From Aselliscus stoliczkanus (lineage: Eukaryota > Chordata > Mammalia > Chiroptera > Hipposideridae): a stretch of DNA of 64,000 nucleotides. A model generated the notes under the pieces. The model had not been told where the DNA came from. It did not search any database and saw nothing but the letters and a program-made list of their open reading frames with translations. Position numbers and translations under genes: made by a program. Below, piece by piece: positions 1-12,191 of this stretch (the stretch's first letter is position 1; the number at the start of each line of letters is the position of its first letter). The DNA lies in contig CM066737.1 of assembly GCA_033961575.1 (NCBI GenBank), positions 96,686,709 to 96,750,708 of the forward strand, in the 5' to 3' direction.

Positions 1-297
1 GCTGCAGCCCCTGCTGCAGTGGGCTGCCATAGGCTACAGTGAGTGGCCTGCAGCCAGCGTGAGCGGCTGGCAGCCAAGAGTGAGCTGCCAATAGCCACGG
101 TGAGCGACATCCAGAGGCCAGCGACCGATCTGCCTCATCCGGGAAGAGCGCAATGACGATACCAACAGTGAAGCAACATCCTCCGCAACTAAACTGAAGA
201 ACAGAAAGAGAGCAACTTGTCTGTTCCCCTTCCCCGATTTCCCAACGCTGTTCTCCTCCGCCAATTCCCCAATAAAATCTTTAAAAAAAAAAAAAAA
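1..297 (+). mobile_element. Long-form tRNA-derived SINE, 3' part (cut by window start)
   Basis: This is the 3' two thirds of the same ~430 bp element found complete at 1265-1694 and 50837-51271. It shares their GC-rich middle, the stretch with GATCTGCCTCATCC, and the terminal AATAAAATCTTT (AATAAA at 271-276) followed by about 14 A. Its tRNA-like head lies outside the window. The AATAAA just before the A-tail is visible; whether it acts in transcription is not known. Confidence 0.8.
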
Positions 298-845
298 TAG
301 AAAGATGACACCTAAATGCAATGGTGATCCTGGACAACATCCTGGACCATGGGGGAATAACAATATAAAGAATGTTATTAGTACAATTGGCAAAGTTTGA
401 GTATGAACATATGCACAATATATTAGATAACAATATTGCATTACTATTAAAGTCCCAAATCTGATGGTAGTAATATTAAGAAAATGCAATTCTTCTTAAG
501 ACTGTATGTGCTAAAGTATTAAGGGGTAAAGGGTCATGTTGCTGACAAATGATTGAGTTCAACAACTCAGCAAAACTAATAACAATAATATTAACAATAT
601 TTATTACACTAATAATATGTGAATTTATTATATTATTTATAATATAAAATATAATACTTGTTAATATAGAGGGGAGAGCAAAGTGTAAACAATTAATGAA
701 TCTAGGTGAAAAGTATTTGGGAATTAATTATATTACTCCTGCAATATTTATGCAAGTTTGAAGTATTTATCAAAATAAAAGCTTAAAAATGAAAAGAAAA
801 TGCTTCAGTAACATATTTATCTGTAATTTATTTTTTATTTTTTTA
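298..845. other. AT-rich unassigned DNA
   Basis: Nothing recognisable is seen. The stretch is strongly AT-rich, with short poly-A and TAATAT-rich runs around 590-660. Confidence 0.4.
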
Positions 846-951
846 GTTTTTTTTTTTGAGGGCAGTGTCACTGGCCCTCATATATAGGATCCGAACTGGG
901 GCCGCTGGCGTCCCAAGCCAGTTCTTAACCACCGCGCCACTCGGCTGGCCC
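846..951 (-). mobile_element. Short tRNA-derived SINE
   Basis: On the minus strand it reads GGGCCAGCCGAGTGGCGCGG (A-box region), then a B-box-like GGTT...GATCC, the constant stretch GAGGGCCAGTGACACTGCC, and an A-tail seen here as poly-T. The repeated flank GTAATTTATTTTTTA on both sides is the probable target-site duplication. It needs L1 proteins to move. Confidence 0.85.
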
Positions 952-990
952 AGTAATTTATTTTTTAAATTTAATAAATTTTCTCAGTGC

Positions 991-1107
991 TTTTTTTTTT
1001 TTTTTTTTTTTTTAAAGGCAGTGTCACTGGCCCTCATCTGTGGAATCTGAACTGGGGCGGCTGGCATCCCAAGCCAGCTCTTAACCACCACACTACTTGG
1101 CCAGCCC
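991..1107 (-). mobile_element. Short tRNA-derived SINE
   Basis: A second minus-strand copy of the short SINE begins only 39 bp after the previous one. It has a ~23 nt poly-T (A-tail) and a 12-13 bp duplication, TCTCAGTGCTTTT, at about 982-994 and 1108-1120. Several tRNA-head positions have decayed, for example CACCACACTACTTGGCCAG. Confidence 0.85.
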
Positions 1108-1264
1108 TCTCAGTGCTTTTTGAAACACAACAGAACACTATGCCTGGGACTTAATATATTCTGCAATAATTGGCACATGCATGATCTCTCTAAAGACGTA
1201 CAAAAATAATTTTTGCCAAATGTACTCTAATAGGCTAAATTTTGTGATTCATGCATTCATTCTT

Positions 1265-1694
1265 TATTTTTTAAAAGATTTTATTTGTGGAGGGGAACAG
1301 CATTGTGGAATCGGGGAAGGGGAACAGACAAGTTGCTGTCTTTTTGTTCTTCATTTGAGTAGCAGAGGTGGTTGCTTCACCTGCCCATGTTGGTATCATC
1401 ATTGCGCTATTCCTGGATGAGGCAGATCGGTCACCGGCCTCTGGATGGTCGCTCACCATGGCTATTGGCAGCTCACACTGGCTGCCAGCCACTCACTTAA
1501 CCGGTGTCAGCCCACTGCAGTAGGGGCTGCAGCCTACACCATCTCTGGGGCTCGCACAGCCCAGCTCCAGGTGGAGCTGTTGTTCACCATCTTAGCTGTA
1601 GAGGGCAGTGTCATTGGCCCTCATATGTGGGATCTGAACTGGGGCTGCTGGCATCCGAAGCCAGCTCTTAACCAATGTGCCACTCAGCCGGCCC
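1265..1694 (-). mobile_element. Long-form tRNA-derived SINE, complete
   Basis: A complete 430 bp copy flanked by a perfect 15 bp duplication, CATGCATTCATTCTT (1250-1264 and 1695-1709). On the minus strand it starts with the same tRNA-like head and GAGGGCCAATGACACTGCC block as the short SINE. It then continues with a GC-rich body of about 300 bp and ends in an AATAAAATC-type tail. It is therefore one retrotransposed unit rather than two neighbours. Confidence 0.9.
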
Positions 1695-1772
1695 CATGCA
1701 TTCATTCTTAAAATGTAAACCCAAATAAGGATTATTCCTCAAGTCTATGTGCATAGCTTATGCCAAGCTAAT

Positions 1773-1775
<3 letters not shown>

Positions 1776-1835
<60 letters not shown>
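1776..1835. repeat. (AT)n microsatellite
   Basis: About 30 uninterrupted AT units. No feature is seen from here to 2569 apart from AT-rich DNA. Confidence 0.98.
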
Positions 1836-1837
<2 letters not shown>

Positions 1838-2569
1838 CTCTCTAAATTGTGACACTGTCTTTGATCAGTAATTCTACTTTTATTACATTCTTTCAATGAA
1901 TGATGAATGATTAGAGGAACTGTTAGTTGGCATTGGCCAAAATTACTTTAAAATTAATTTACAGAATAAATTCTAGATAAATTCAAAAGATAACATAGAC
2001 TTATCAAAAATGAATTTAATCTCCATTAATAAAGATGCTTTAAATTAAAGACCTGGATGCATTAAATATGATTTTTTACCATCTACAGAAGCCCTTTCAG
2101 AATGCTCTAAAGTGTACTTATGACAAGATAAAGTGATTTTTTTATCCTGTTGGTCAAAATTTTAATATACACTTAGATACTGATGACTAATGGAACAAAC
2201 TGAAACTCCTTGGTGAGGAAAAATATAACTACATAGAATTTGACAGCAAAATCACAAGAATAGATAGTCATATGTAAAGTATCTTGAATAACCTTTACAA
2301 ATATGCTTTCTGGATTTAAAATTTTGGGAATATGGAGTAGATCTCCTTTTCCTATTTCTCTCACTAAATTCAACTAAAAATCCTAGGTATCATATATAAA
2401 CAAATATAATAAAAGTCTAAGAGAATGAAAGAGGATGCAAATCTGCTAGGCATCGCAACATCTAAAGAATAGCATGATGGTGGATCTCTTGTGTTTTTTC
2501 TTCACCTCATATATCCCAGAGTTGAAGCTGAAGAAGCTGGCAACTCACAAATGCTGGATGACGCAGAAT

Positions 2570-2579
2570 ATAGATAGAT

Positions 2580-2627
<48 letters not shown>
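2570..2627. repeat. (TAGA)n microsatellite
   Basis: About 14 units of the tetranucleotide AGAT, almost pure. Confidence 0.98.
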
Positions 2628-2629
<2 letters not shown>

Positions 2630-3285
2630 GTTATAGGTTGGATTCTGCCTGCAGCCTCACCTATAACTAATTTAGATGATGAGAATTTGGACTTTTAAGC
2701 TGACAAGACTTCGATGAGAATTTAGACTTCAGTTGATGTGCTAATGGGTTGAGGCTTTGGGGGACCCTGGGATAGGGTGAATGTATTTTGCATGTAGGGT
2801 GAACATGTATCTTTGGTGACCAGAGAGGGTGGACTATGGTAGAAAGTAGGATTGCCCCCCAAAGGTTCAGGTTCTAATACCTGTAATCTGTTAATGTCTT
2901 ACCTTACATTAGCAAAAGTGACTTTGCAAAAATGGTTAAATTAAGAATGTCTAAATGAGAAGATTGTTTTGTTTTTTGGGGTGATCCCAATGTATTCACC
3001 ATGGGTCCTTATAAGGGAAGAGGGCAGCAGGAGAATCAGTCAGAGATGGAGATGTAATAATGAAACCAACAGTCAGAATGATATGATTGCTGACCGAGGA
3101 CCATAAGCCAAGGCATGTGGAAGCCTCTAGAAGCTGGAAAAGGAACTGAATCCTGCTGACATCTTCATTATAGCCTGGTAAGACCCATTTTGGAATTCTG
3201 ACATTGAGAACCATAAGAAAATTAATTTGTGGTTTTTTAAGCCACTAAGTTTGTGGATATTTATTACAGCAGTAATAAGAAATGA
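2630..3285 (+). mobile_element. ERVL-MaLR fragment: internal 3' end plus MLT1-like LTR
   Basis: From 2630 to about 2855 there is the diagnostic string of GATGAGAATTTGGACTTTT, GGGTTGAGGCTTTGGGG and AATGTATTTTGCATGT, as in the 3' end of MaLR internal sequence. From about 2858 an LTR follows, with CTGTTAATGTCTTACCTTA, a GGTCCTTATAAG segment, GCCTCTAGAAGCTGGAAAAGG, and a 3' end with TTAAGCCACTAAGTTTGTGG and TTACAGCAGTAATA. Family naming is from memory; only the MaLR class is claimed. No coding capacity remains. Confidence 0.65.
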
Positions 3286-3286
3286 A

Positions 3287-4949
3287 TATCCATTTGAAGC
3301 AAAAAGTGATAGAACTGAAAGGAGAAATAAACAAAACACAATTATAGTTGGAGACTTCAACACTTCTTTCAACAATTGATAGAATGACTAGAGAGAAAAT
3401 CAGCAAGTATATAAATAATAGAAGAGCTTAATAATACTGAAACAAACAGGATCTAATTGACATTATTAAAGGAGTGAACAAAACAGCAGCAAAATATACA
3501 TTCTTTTCAAGTCCCCATGGAACATATATCTCTATAGATTATATCCTTGGCCATAAAACAAATATGAACAAATTTAAAATAATTAAAATCATGTGGTTCT
3601 CTGACCACAGTGGACTCAAACTAGAAATTAATAGCAGAAAGATAACAGGAAAGTCTCTAAATACTTGGAAATTAAGTAACACATGTCTAAATTATCCATA
3701 GGTCAAAGTATCAAGGGAAATAAAAATGCATTAACTGGAAATAAAAATACAGCACATTAAAATTTATGGACACAGATAAAGCAATACTTACAGGGAATCT
3801 TATAGCACTAAATGTATACATCAGAAAAGAGCAAAAATCCCAAACCAGTAATTTAAACTTATGCTTCTAGAATCTAGGGAAAGAAGAATATCAAAAACGT
3901 GAGAATGATAAACAGAAGTAAAAAACAAAATTGAAAATAGAAAATCAATGAAACAAAAGGATTGTTTTTTGAAATGATGAATAAAATTGACAAACTTCTA
4001 GGAACATTAGCAAAAAAATAGTGGTGATATAAATTAGCAATATCAGGAATGGTAGGTCATAGCAGTCTATAGACATCAAAAGAATAACAAGTGAATACTA
4101 CAAATAAGTGTAGACACATAAATTTGGCAAATCAGATGAAATAGACTTCTTCCTCAAAACATACAAACTACCACAACTCACCCAATATGAAATACATAGT
4201 TTGAATAACCCTATAACTAACAAGGAAACTGAATTAATAATCAAACAACTTACCACAAAGAAAATCCTAGGACCAGATTACTTCAATGGAGAATTCTACC
4301 CAGCAATTAAAGAACAATTAATAGCAATTCTATACATTTTTTTTTTCAGAACAGAAACAGAAGGGAAGGGAATACTTTTCACTTCATTTAATGAAAATAT
4401 TACGCTGGCATGAAAACAAGAAAAAAAAACTGTGCAAAAAAAGAAAAATACAGACCAATATACTTCACGAATGTAGACACAAAAATCCTTAACAAAATGT
4501 TTTCAAATAGAATTTAAATGCATAAAGAGAATTTTACTCTAAAACCAAGTGGAGTTTATTCCAGTAATCCAAGGCTTGTTCAACGTTCAAAAATAAATAT
4601 AATTCAGGCTAAAGATAAGAAATTAAATGACTACATAAGTCAGTGCAGGAAAAGTGTTTGACAAAGTCAGCGCTATTTATGATTTTAAAATATCAAAACA
4701 AACAAACAAAACACTCTCCGTAAACTAGGAACAGAGGAGAACTTCCTCAACTTGATAGAGTACTCAAAACCTACAGCTAACGTACTTGATGGTAAAATAC
4801 TAAATGCTTTCCCCTTAAGATGGGCAAAAAGGCAAGGACTTTGATTCTCAATGCTCTTATTTAAGGAGTGATAGAAGTTCTAGCCAGTGCAACAAGGCAA
4901 GAAATGGAAACAAAAATCATAAAGATATGAAATGGAAAAAATAAAACTA
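3287..4949 (+). pseudogene. Decayed L1 ORF2 (endonuclease to mid reverse transcriptase)
   Basis: Sense remains of LINE-1 ORF2. The track starts in the endonuclease with a GDFNT-like stretch near 3350. It continues with a 75-residue open piece at 3474-3701 carrying YTFFSSPHGTYISIDYILGH, a conserved endonuclease motif. Reverse-transcriptase pieces follow, including the GPDYFNGEFYPAI segment at 4201-4413. Stops and frameshifts are frequent. The ORF stops before the active-site FADD, where a DNA transposon begins at 4950. It is an old, dead copy. Confidence 0.85.
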
Positions 4950-5174
4950 CAGTCATGAGCTGCATAATAATGTTTTGGTCAGTTATGGACCATATATATG
5001 ATAGTGATTGAATAAGGTTATAATAGAGCTGAAAAATTCCTATCCCCCAGTGACATCATAACTGTAGTAATTAAGCAAAATGCATCACACAAGTACTTAT
5101 TAATGCATTACAATTGTCTATACAGAATTCAGTACAGTAACATGCTGTACAGGTTTATAGCTTAGGAGCTATAG
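4950..5174. mobile_element. Non-autonomous DNA transposon fragment
   Basis: It starts abruptly with CAGTCATGAGCTGCATAATA, matching the end of a widespread mammalian DNA element whose name I do not recall with certainty. Inside is the typical CAGTACAGTAACATGCTGTACAGG. The other terminal inverted repeat is missing, so the copy is truncated. It sits between two pieces of old sense L1. Confidence 0.55.
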
Positions 5175-5284
5175 GGAAACAGAATTTGTCATCCCAAAAG
5201 ATATCTTTTTGACATATGGATTATTTTATGCTGGTTAATTTTAAGAAACAGCAGACATGAGGATATTTCTGAAAACCAAGTAGA

Positions 5285-5615
5285 AGTTACCCCTTTTAAA
5301 AGAATATAATACAAATGGCATATAAGCACATGAAAAGATGCTCAACATCTCTAGCCATTAGGGAAATGTAAATTAAACCCACAATCCATATATACCTCAG
5401 CATGGCTAAAATAAAATAAAAAGCCACAGCATGAAATGCTTGAAAAGATGTGGAGAAAGTCACACCTCGATGGTGGAAATATGAAATGCTATAGGCACTG
5501 TAGGGGAAAAAAAAGGATTTTCTAAACTTTCTAATTGAACTCTTAATTTTGGAATAGCTGAGGATGTGCTTGGAGTTGTGAAAAATAATACAAGGTGATC
5601 CCATGTAAAATTTAC
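5285..5615 (+). pseudogene. Decayed L1 ORF2 C-terminal fragment
   Basis: The plus strand resembles the L1 ORF2 C-terminal region, with residues like MKRCSTSLAIRE, a stretch after KPT, then a KDVEK segment. It is probably the downstream part of the L1 at 3287-4949, with intervening sequence lost. The long minus-strand frame here is only its antisense. Confidence 0.65.
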
Positions 5616-6050
5616 CCTGTTTAGGTATATTTTTAATTTTTAAATTGGTTTTACAAAATATTCATTAGTCAAATAAAACATGTAGGGAAATATCTACCAA
5701 TGGATTGACATTACTTCTGTTCTTGGTAGAAAATCATAAAATGCCTAATTATATAAAATATCAACAACACAAATAGAAGGTACATCGTATTATTACTGGG
5801 TGGAGAGTTTTAAAGGTAGCAGCTAACTCAAATTGGTTGATAATTTCAAAGTTCTGTTAGGTGCATACTTTGGGACTGCTAATTTTTGATGGATTGACTC
5901 TTTTGTTACTAGCTCTCGCTCTTTATACCTATTAGTAGTTATTTGTACTGATCCCAGAAATGCAAAGTTTGTTTGATATTTAGAAGTAAATCAATATAAG
6001 CACCCAATTGCCAAATAAAGGAGAAAACCCATGTAGCCATCAAAGATGCA
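5616..6050. other. AT-rich unassigned DNA
   Basis: No family could be named. It lies between two L1 remnants and may be L1-derived, but this was not supported base by base. Confidence 0.3.
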
Positions 6051-6693
6051 GAACCAGGATTTGCTAAAATTTAACAGACATTCGTGATTTTTAAAAAAGA
6101 AACCCTCTGCAAACAAGTAATAGAAGGAAATTTCCTTAACTTGATAAAGGGCATCTATGAAAAGCCCACAGATAATATTTAATGGTGAAATGTTAAATAT
6201 TTTCTCCCTAGGATAGAGAGGAAAGCATGGATAACTGCTGTCACATTTTCTATTTAACAGTGTACTACAGACCTTAGCCACCATCATGAGGCAATAGAAA
6301 GATATAAAATGGCATAGTGATTGGAAACAAAGAAGGAAAACTGTCACTACTTACATATGATATGATTGTATATGTAGAAAACACTATTGAATCTTCAAAG
6401 GAAATTCCTAGAACTGTTACTTTATTAAAGTAATAGGATGTAAGCTGATTATATACAGCCATTGTATTTCTATGTACTACAAACAAACATTTGGAAAATT
6501 AAATTTTAAAAAATGCACAAGATCATAACCAATAAAATACCTAGAATATGTTCCACGAAAGCCATGTATTTCTCTCAATTGCTAAGAGAAATGAAAGCAT
6601 ATCTAAATAAATGGAGCAAAATAACACATTCATTGATTTGAAGCATCAATATTTTTGAGATGTCCATTTTCTCTAAATTTATCTATAGATGAG
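6051..6693 (+). pseudogene. Decayed L1 ORF2 reverse-transcriptase fragment
   Basis: Plus-strand translation gives GNFLNLIKGIYEKP, then the sequence just after the RT active site (DMIVYVENTIESSKEIPR) and an AIVFLCTT-like segment, all typical of L1 ORF2. It has stops and frameshifts. The younger antisense L1 at 6704 interrupts it. Confidence 0.75.
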
Positions 6694-6703
6694 ACACATT
6701 CTT

Positions 6704-8262
6704 TTATTATTATTATTTACAGATGTATAAAGCAATGCAGTAGTTATCTTTTTCACCCCTTACAAAGTGACTACACCCGCCCCCTTCCCTGTCCCCTCAC
6801 CCCCAATATCATACATATCTATTACAATTCCATTGACTCCATGCCCACACTATATTCCACATCCCATGACTATATATGTATTAAATTATAGTCAACATCT
6901 AATATCATTCAGCAGCAACTTCAGATATACAGTGCAGTGGTCAGGCCACTACACTGTCCATGAAGTGGTCTCCCTAACAAGACATGAGTCCTTCTGATCC
7001 CCTAAAAAAATATTTACAACCTTATTGATTATGTTCCCTAATCTGTCTCTTCTGTCTCTGCAGTAGTATTGTAGTTATCAGTTTGTGTTGCCTTGTCCCT
7101 TCCCCTTCTCCCTCATGCCCATCCCCATCCCATCTAGCCCTCATCAGTTTTTCCTTTGTGTCTCTAAGACTATTTCTGTTTACATTGCTCATTTATTCAG
7201 TTCTTTAGATTCCACATATAAGTGAGATCATATGGTATTTGTCTTTCTCTGACTGACTTATTTCACTTTACATAATGTTCTCTAGGTACATCCATATCAT
7301 TACAAATGGTACTATTTCTTTCTTCTTTCTAGCTGCGTAATACTCCATTGTGTAAATGTGCCACAGTTTCTTAATCCAGTCATCTACCAATGGGCATTTC
7401 AATTGTTTCCAAGTCTTGGCTATTGTAAATAGTGCTGCAACGAACATAGGGGTGCATAATTTTTTTTGAATAAGTGTCTTGGGTTTTTCGGATAAATACC
7501 TACGAGTGGAATTGCTGGGTCAAAAGGTAGTTCCATTTCCAGTTTTTTGAGATACCTCCATACTGACTTCCATAGTGGCTGCACCAGTGTACAATCCCAC
7601 CAACAGTGCAGCAGGGTTCCCTTTTCCCCACAGCCCCGCCAGCACTTGTTGTGTGTTGATTTATTGATGATAGCCATTCTGACCAGGGTAAGGTGGTATC
7701 TCATTGTGGTTTTTATTTGTGTTTCCCTAATGATCAGTGAGGTTGAACATTTTTTCATATGCCCGTTGGCCTTCTATATGTCCTCTTTAGAGAAATGTCT
7801 CTTCATATCCTCTGCCCATTTTTTAATTGGGTTGTTTGATTTTTTTGGTGTTGAGTTGCATGAGTGTTTTATAAATTTTAGATATTAACCCCTTATCAGA
7901 TATATCATTGATAAATATATTCTCCCATTCAGTAGGCTGCCTTTTTGTTTTATTGATGATTTCCTTTGTTATGAAAAAACTTTTAAGTTTGATATAATCC
8001 CATATGTTCATTTTTTTCTTTTACTTCCCTTACCCTTGGGGATGTATCAGTAAAAATATTGCTCAGGGTAATGTCTGCAAATGTACTCCCTATATTTTCT
8101 TCTAGGAGTTTTATGGTTTCAGGTCTTACATTTAAGTCTTTAATCCATTTTGAATTTGTTCTTGTATATGGCATAAGGAGGTGGTCCAGTTTCATTTTTT
8201 TACATGTGTCAGTCCAATTTTCCCAGCACCATTTATTAAATAGACTTTCTTTACCCCAGGAA
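6704..8262 (-). mobile_element. 5'-truncated L1, antisense, nested in older L1
   Basis: An L1 copy in reverse orientation starts with a short A-tail remnant (TTATTATTATT), then the 3'UTR, then the ORF2 end. Flanks AGACACATTCTT (6692-6703) and AAACACATTCTT (8261-8272) form the duplication. Its 3'UTR differs from the type at 49483 and 63890 and matches the copy at 63212, so two L1 3'UTR types are present in the window. Confidence 0.92.
7420..8195 (-). pseudogene. L1 ORF2 C-terminal region
   Basis: Open minus-strand pieces cover the C-terminal part of LINE-1 ORF2p. 7983-8195 includes [17 protein letters not shown], 7823-8011 includes [13 protein letters not shown] and [11 protein letters not shown], and 7420-7758 includes [18 protein letters not shown] followed by [16 protein letters not shown]. 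The last contains the cysteine-rich (C-x3-C type) segment seen in L1 ORF2. At least one frameshift (near 8010, in a T-run on the plus strand) and a truncated 5' end make it inactive. The reverse transcriptase is absent. Confidence 0.9.
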
Positions 8263-8296
8263 ACACATTCTTAATCACAATTTAACTTCTAGGTAT

Positions 8297-8299
<3 letters not shown>

Positions 8300-8339
<40 letters not shown>
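8300..8339. repeat. (CA)n microsatellite
   Basis: About 20 pure CA units. Confidence 0.98.
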
Positions 8340-8340
<1 letters not shown>

Positions 8341-8341
<1 letters not shown>

Positions 8342-8950
8342 GAAAATGACATACACAGAATGACTTTTACAAGAATGTTCATAGTAGACTTTTCTGTTCC
8401 TTTTTTTTTTTTGAGGGCAGTGTCACTGTCCCTCATATGTGGGACCCGAACTAGGGCCGCTGGCTTCCCAAGCCAACAGTTAACCACCGCACCACTCAAC
8501 CAGCCCAATTGTAACCTTTTCATAATACAAAATATGGAAGAACCCAACTGTCTCTCTGCAGGGGAATGGATAAGTGTATTATAGTATATTCCTATACCGA
8601 TATACAAATTCAGCAATGTAAATGGAGAAAATTTCCAAAAGACAAAAACATGGATAAATCTAAAAACAAACAAAAACATTAAGTTGAGCAAAATGAAGAG
8701 TACAAACTCTATCATTTCACTTATATGAAACCCAAGAACAGGCAAAAGTAAGCTATGTTGATTGAAATCCAAAGTGGTTGCCTCTGGGATGATAGTCTCT
8801 GAAAGGACAGAAGAGGACTTTCCAGGGTAATAGAAATGTTCTATATTTTCTTTTGAGTAGGCATTACATGGATGTATGCAATTGTCAAAACTCATCAAAC
8901 TGAATACTTAAGGGCTCTGTGTTTTATTTTGTAAATTATACCTGAATAAA
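8341..8950 (+). mobile_element. Old L1 (L1M-type) 3' end, interrupted by a SINE
   Basis: Sense L1M-like 3' sequence: a TGTTCATAGTAGACTTTTC segment, the CAGGGGAATGGATAAG stretch, ATCATTTCACTTATATGAAA and a final AAATTATACCTGAATAAA. The short SINE at 8401-8506 splits it. Confidence 0.6.
8401..8506 (-). mobile_element. Short tRNA-derived SINE
   Basis: A minus-strand copy with poly-T at its left end, then the GAGGGCAGTGTCACTG block and a tRNA head ending CAACCAGCCC. It is inserted in the old L1 3' end. I did not find a convincing target-site duplication. Confidence 0.85.
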
Positions 8951-9640
8951 TTAATGTTACATAGGCTATGATTATTGACCATTTTATTGGCCTCATGAAT
9001 TTTGAATTTTGAAAAAAAATATCCTGGGAAGTTTAAAAACTCATTGATATTATCTGTGTAAATTAAACAGATAGTAATTCAAGCTTTTCAAAAAATAGCA
9101 TTTTTTTGGACACTGCACATTGGCAGAGAAAAGTTCATAAAAGGATGTGCCCACTGATAAACATTATATGAAAATTGTATTCTTCCCCAGGGTTGTTCTA
9201 GCTGCCTTGAGGCTGTATAGTTAGAATTCAAAATATCTGACAGGAATGTCCTTGACACAGTTATGGTCTCCATCATTGCTTCAGCAAAAGTAATGTTTTA
9301 GTATCTTTTTTCTTCCTCTTTAAAATATGCTGTCAGCTTTAAGCCATGGGGCAGAAGTACAGTAAAGTGGATAACTAATTGAAATATTTAAAACAACCAA
9401 ACAGCGTATTCATGAACCGTTACAATGAAATAACACAGAAAACAGCCTCCTCAATGTAAGTATTGGTTAGATAGGAAAGATACTTACCTTCAGATTAAAG
9501 ATTCATCAAGGACAGGAATTTGTCTTTTATTTCATAACATGGCATCTCTCACAGTGTTAGACATACATACATGTGTTAAAACACTTCCTGTTTTACTGTC
9601 CATAGAAGCTGTGCTATCTAGAATTACATCATGGAGGTAT
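8951..9640. other. Unassigned non-repetitive DNA
   Basis: No mobile element, ORF of note or RNA gene is recognised. Confidence 0.4.
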
Positions 9641-9654
9641 ATCAGATAGCTAAT

Positions 9655-9790
9655 TAATGCCACAATGATGCTGCATAACACACCACCCCAAAACTCAGTG
9701 GCTTAAAACAGCAATTATTTATTTTCATGGATCTGCTTTGCTGACTCATGCACCTGCAGGGGACAAACTGCAAAGTCACATGACAAAGGG
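9655..9790 (-). mobile_element. MLT1-like MaLR LTR end
   Basis: The segment with GATGCTGCATAACA, CACCACCCCAAAACTCAGTG and GGCTTAAAACAGCAATTATT is the reverse complement of the 3' end of MLT1-type LTRs. The remaining LTR is too diverged to follow. Confidence 0.5.
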
Positions 9791-12191
9791 TTTGGATACC
9801 AGGAAGAATGAAGCACTGGAGTCAATGATGTAATCTACTACATGGGAATCTTGAGTTTTGAATAAAAACCTTAGGAAGCCTGTTGGTAAAGTATGACTGT
9901 AAGAGTGGATTGTCCTACTTAATCACCGTGATGATATATCAAAGTAAACCAAGAGCCATAGTACATTACTGCCTGGAATATAGTCTTGCCTAGGGAATAA
10001 ATCCTCCTGACTGCTTCACTATTTTATTTTTCTATACACCTATAGATCAATTTGGGGATAACTGACATCTAAACAATATTGATTCTTTCTAGCCACAAAT
10101 ACAGTATATCTCTCAATCTATAGAGGTTCCTATTGCCTTTTGTTTTTCAATTTTGGAGTTCACTTGAATCCCCACTATATAGAGCCCACCTCTTTCTTAA
10201 GGAAGGAGCATTTTGATTACTTAGAGATGTAAATAATTCTGCTTTTCAATTTATTCCCAGTGTGGGACATGAGGTCCCTTGGGCCACAAGCTGTCTACAT
10301 TCAGTTGCTTTGGTTTGAGTACACTGCAACATATGAAAACTTTTCATCACAGATCCAGAACACTAAGTCTGAACTTCAATCCCATTGCTAATACCTACCC
10401 CACCTCAAATAATAACTGATAGCATTAAGGGTGATTGATAAGTGCCTGAAAGGGCAGAATGATAAGGCAACTGAAGTGGTATGATGATTTTTGATTTTAC
10501 ACATAATCAGCTTCAGAATTTACTCATGATTAAAAGCTCCTTATCAGTACACAGTGCCTTATGCACCAAAGTTCATACACACAATCTTCATTTTTCCTTG
10601 GGGTGATAAACTCCCCTCTCCACATCCCTATTTCCCTGCCAGCCCAGATTACATTCTAAAATCAGATGGGATTGCAAAGATCTAGACTTAAATTGAAGAC
10701 TTTTTTAAAGCCTCAAGCTTTAAATTTTCATAGTAAGATCTGAAAACTAATATGTAGCTCAGCCTATTTCTGAAAGCTGTCAAAATAGCTGAGGGTCAAG
10801 TTATCTCTCTTGTCTTGATGACTATAGGACACTGGTATCTAAATCAGAGAACTGGTGGGTCTAGGCCTTAGGACATTAGAAGTGGCAGCAGTCTTCCCCA
10901 GCTACCCAAATTTGTATTTTTACCCAGATGAGTGAAGGAATATAATTGTTACCAATGAGGAGTCTAAATTGTGCAAGTACGAAGTCTTCATCCTATCCTA
11001 AGATTGAGATAATGGCCCTGTGCCACATCACAAAGCACAGACAGAGGAGGGACAAGACAACAATAAGTGATACAGTAATCCTGTATGGTGTCATCCAAGA
11101 TTTCCAACTGCAGCAATATAGGATTTTGATTTCCTTGTAAGGCTGTCCCAGCATGGTGACTGTCATTGCCATCTCAATGAGAGCTCTACCAGTAACTGTT
11201 CCTCAGAAGGAGTGCCAAGAGAGAAATATCAGGTGACTCAGCTACACAGGGGCATGAAACTATTCCAGGAAGCAAGGGAGTCTCCACAATTCATAGAGGA
11301 GCATATTAGAACTACTTTCAAGAATGGCATATGGTAACTCCCTATGCTAGGATCTTCCTGTATCCAAAACGTCTTGGAAACAGTGACTCACCAGCGATAT
11401 TAATGACAAAAGCCACTCAAAAATGAGTGAAGCTGATAAAAAATCACAGATACTTAAACTATTACTTTGGAAAATAGTTCACTGACAGGAACTATCACCA
11501 GAGTTTCTTTTTGACAAGGAACATCCCTGGGAGCATAAAATGGCTTTGAACTCAGCAAACTCAAGGTTTGTGGTCTTCTCTGAAATCGTAACATCTGTTA
11601 GTATCTTCCCTAATGCATAAGGAGATTTCATATTGTATCGACCTATTAATAGAGTTCACAGTAACAGTGAATAACAATTTTTCATCAAAACAACAAAAAG
11701 CAACTTAGAATTGGAAGTCCCTAAACCTTTCATTATGGACTAACTAGTTACAGTAACCTTGAATTCTAATCCATATGTTAGATCCCAGTTGAGTCTGAAA
11801 ATAGAGGGTTATTTACAAAGATAAATGTGTCATGGACCTACAAAATGGGCTTGTCTTTGTCTATTTCTGTGATATTTTTAAGGCTTTCATTGAAATGTAC
11901 ATGTGAGAGTAGACAGAGTATATCAGCTGCATACTGATACTTAGCTTAATCTAACAAGAGGTAGTACAGTAGAAGATGATAGCTATAGTCAGAGGAATTC
12001 ACTTTGATAAATGTGGAAGTCACTACTGCAAATTTAATTGGAATTGATGAATTTTTTGAACTTGGTGTGTTGCCTGATCTCTAATAGAATGTATAGGGAA
12101 ATTTGATTTTATAACACAAGAATATTTTGTCCTTTTTAGATATCAATTAACATTCTCTTGTAACACTTGTATTTACGTAGAAGCCAGTGTA
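9791..12191. other. 2.4 kb without recognised features
   Basis: No repeat family, exon or structured RNA is supported. The longest open frame (64 codons) has no recognisable product. This is one of the longest repeat-poor tracts here. Confidence 0.4.

Noticed and set aside
7547..7888. 113-codon plus-strand frame
   Set aside because: It is the antisense of L1 ORF2 C-terminal coding sequence.
8275..8898. 207-codon minus-strand frame with a hydrophobic stretch, possible membrane protein
   Set aside because: It runs through an old L1 3' end, a SINE and a CA microsatellite; composition explains the hydrophobic look.
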